Part shown: positions 63,162 to 64,000 of the stretch, in pieces
Numbering within the stretch: the first letter of the stretch is position 1
How the letters are laid out: each line of letters opens with the position of its first letter
DNA from: Tropicibacter alexandrii
Lineage (GTDB): Bacteria; Pseudomonadota; Alphaproteobacteria; Rhodobacterales; Rhodobacteraceae
Direction: 5' to 3'
Length of the DNA: 64,000 bases
NCBI RefSeq assembly: GCF_003667315.2
Contig: NZ_RCTZ02000003.1
Coordinates: 62,001-126,000 of the forward strand
Program-made: the position numbers and the translations under genes
The notes under the pieces: model-generated
The model's input: the letters and a program-made list of their open reading frames with translations, nothing else
Databases searched by the model: none
What the model was told of the DNA's origin: nothing

Positions 63162-63611
63162 TTACTTCGCAGCCGCGGTTGCTTTCTTCGCGGTTGCGGT
63201 CATGTCGTCGGTGGCCTTCTTGACGGCGGCGGTGGCGTCTTCGGAGAAGTCCTTGCCAGCTGCCATCATCAGTTCCACGGTGTCCATCTGGACCTTCTTC
63301 GCGATCTCGGCGAAGGCAGCCATGTTCTCGGCGGCAACTTCGGCCTGAGCGGATGCGAAATCGGTCATCGCCTTGGCGTAATCAGCCGGCTCGGACTTGG
63401 CTTTCGACATGTCGGCCAGCTTGGACAGGGTGTCCTTGGTCCACTTTGCCGACAGCTCGGTCGACTTCTCAGCGGCTTCCAGAGCCACGGAGGACAGCTT
63501 TTCGTTCATGGTGGCGGTGGTCTTGAACGCGCCTTCCATTGCCTTGGTGTCGACCGGGAATGCACCCATCATTTCTTTCATCATCGCGGTGAAGTCTTGA
63601 GTCTGTGCCAT
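63162..63611 (-). CDS. phaP: phasin (PHA granule-associated protein)
   Basis: A 149-residue phasin family protein: helical, Ala/Lys/Glu-rich (ALEAAEKSTELSAKWTKDTL, AKAMTDFASAQAEVAAENMA), with an Ala/Lys/Thr tail. It coats polyhydroxyalkanoate granules and controls their size. The start at 63611 has AAAGGA at a good distance. PhaR-type motifs precede it, and the PHA synthase gene lies upstream on the same strand. Confidence 0.93.
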   Translation of the reverse strand: MAQTQDFTAMMKEMMGAFPVDTKAMEGAFKTTATMNEKLSSVALEAAEKSTELSAKWTKDTLSKLADMSKAKSEPADYAKAMTDFASAQAEVAAENMAAFAEIAKKVQMDTVELMMAAGKDFSEDATAAVKKATDDMTATAKKATAAAK

Positions 63612-63685
63612 GGTAGTCAATCCTTTGGTTCAACTGCCGCGGGCCCACCCCGCCTTTGTTCTGCAGCTTGAAACCAATATGGATG

Positions 63686-63724
63686 CTGCGGTGCAGCATT
63701 TCAAGTGAAATTTCTGCATCGCAG
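63686..63724. promoter_or_regulatory. PhaR-type operator motifs before the phasin gene
   Basis: CTGC-GGT-GCAG (63686-63696) within a longer palindrome 63683-63699, and CTGC-ATC-GCAG (63714-63724). CTGC-N3-GCAG is the reported binding motif of the PHA-responsive repressor PhaR in Rhodobacter and Paracoccus. They lie between the PHA synthase stop and the phasin start. Confidence 0.75.
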
Positions 63725-63739
63725 CATTATTCGCGCAAG

Positions 63740-64000
63740 TCACTGATTTAGCTTGTTCGCCTTGATGCGCACATAGGTGCCCGGGGCAGGGGCCAGCGGT
63801 TCGAAGGTCGAATCACCGGGGGTGCGCGCCGGAATCTGCTTGCCCGACCGCTTCTTGATCCAGGCCTGCCAATGCGGCCACCACGAGCCTTCGTGATGTT
63901 CGGCAGAGGTCATCCAGTCGTCGAAGTCGAGGCCAAGGTCGTCATTCAGGTAGTGCCCGTATTTCGGCTTGCCCGGCGGGTTGACGATGCCCGCGATATG
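63740..64000 (-). CDS. phaC: polyhydroxyalkanoate synthase, C-terminus only (5' end cut by window)
   Basis: The last 86 residues of a PHA synthase. HIAGIVNPPG at the window edge includes the conserved histidine region of the catalytic triad, followed by the typical tail with EGSWWPHWQAWIKKRSG and PGTYVRIKAN. The enzyme polymerises hydroxyacyl-CoA into granules. The TGA is at 63740-63742; 128 bp separate it from phaP. The rest lies outside the window. Confidence 0.92.
   Translation of the reverse strand, partial: HIAGIVNPPGKPKYGHYLNDDLGLDFDDWMTSAEHHEGSWWPHWQAWIKKRSGKQIPARTPGDSTFEPLAPAPGTYVRIKANKLNQ

Overview
The window is a gene-dense, GC-rich piece of an alphaproteobacterial chromosome. The ethylmalonyl-CoA pathway set, HvrA-type H-NS protein, ccoNOQP-ccoGHIS respiratory cluster, glycine-betaine-type FAD/GcvT enzyme and phasin/PHA synthase all point to the Rhodobacterales (Roseobacter group or a close Rhodobacter relative). 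I see no tRNA or rRNA gene, CRISPR array, transposase, integrase or phage gene. It reads as core chromosome with accessory genes threaded into core operons.

Region 1 (1-19 kb) is a TCA-cycle block. On the minus strand, sucC, a sulfotransferase, sucD, a second sulfotransferase, a small lipoprotein, an exported protein, sucA and sucB (cut by the window edge) lie head to tail with small gaps; mdh lies upstream with its own terminator. On the plus strand come a TauE/SafE permease, then mcl2, an NnrU-like membrane protein, a DUF1737 protein and mesaconyl-CoA hydratase, then sdhC, sdhD, sdhA, two small exported proteins and sdhB. The upstream regions of sucC and sdhC carry the same paired operator: two copies of TGTGATCACA with centres exactly 21 bp apart, each about 115 bp before the start codon. 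This is the strongest sign of shared control in the window.

Region 2 (19-34 kb) holds a hydroxyacid dehydrogenase, rpe, a MaoC hydratase with an acyl-CoA synthetase, an NADPH-dependent enone reductase type enzyme, a RecD-like helicase, a luxR-luxI quorum-sensing pair preceded by an overlapping small gene, and then ccr, a PlsB/PlsC-type acyltransferase and ecm. With mcl2 and mch this gives most of the ethylmalonyl-CoA route for acetyl-CoA assimilation. hvrA and deoD follow, overlapping by one base.

Region 3 (34-51 kb) holds the cell-shape operon mreB-mreC-mreD-mrdA-rodA with a DUF1989 gene coupled to its end, a large FAD/GcvT demethylating-type oxidoreductase, a YtoQ protein, a glutathione transferase, mscL, a cation diffusion facilitator, a divergent ald/lrp pair, a Hint-domain protein and a GMC oxidoreductase. 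Two families of short palindromic repeats sit at gene ends here.

Region 4 (51-64 kb) holds the cbb3 oxidase assembly genes ccoS, ccoI, ccoH, ccoG and the structural genes ccoN, ccoO, ccoQ, ccoP, with a LysR regulator and microproteins between them. Four FNR/FixK-type boxes mark low-oxygen control of ccoG, ccoN, a universal stress protein and an uncharacterised membrane microprotein. The window closes with a GNAT acetyltransferase, a phasin with PhaR-type operator motifs and the C-terminus of a PHA synthase.
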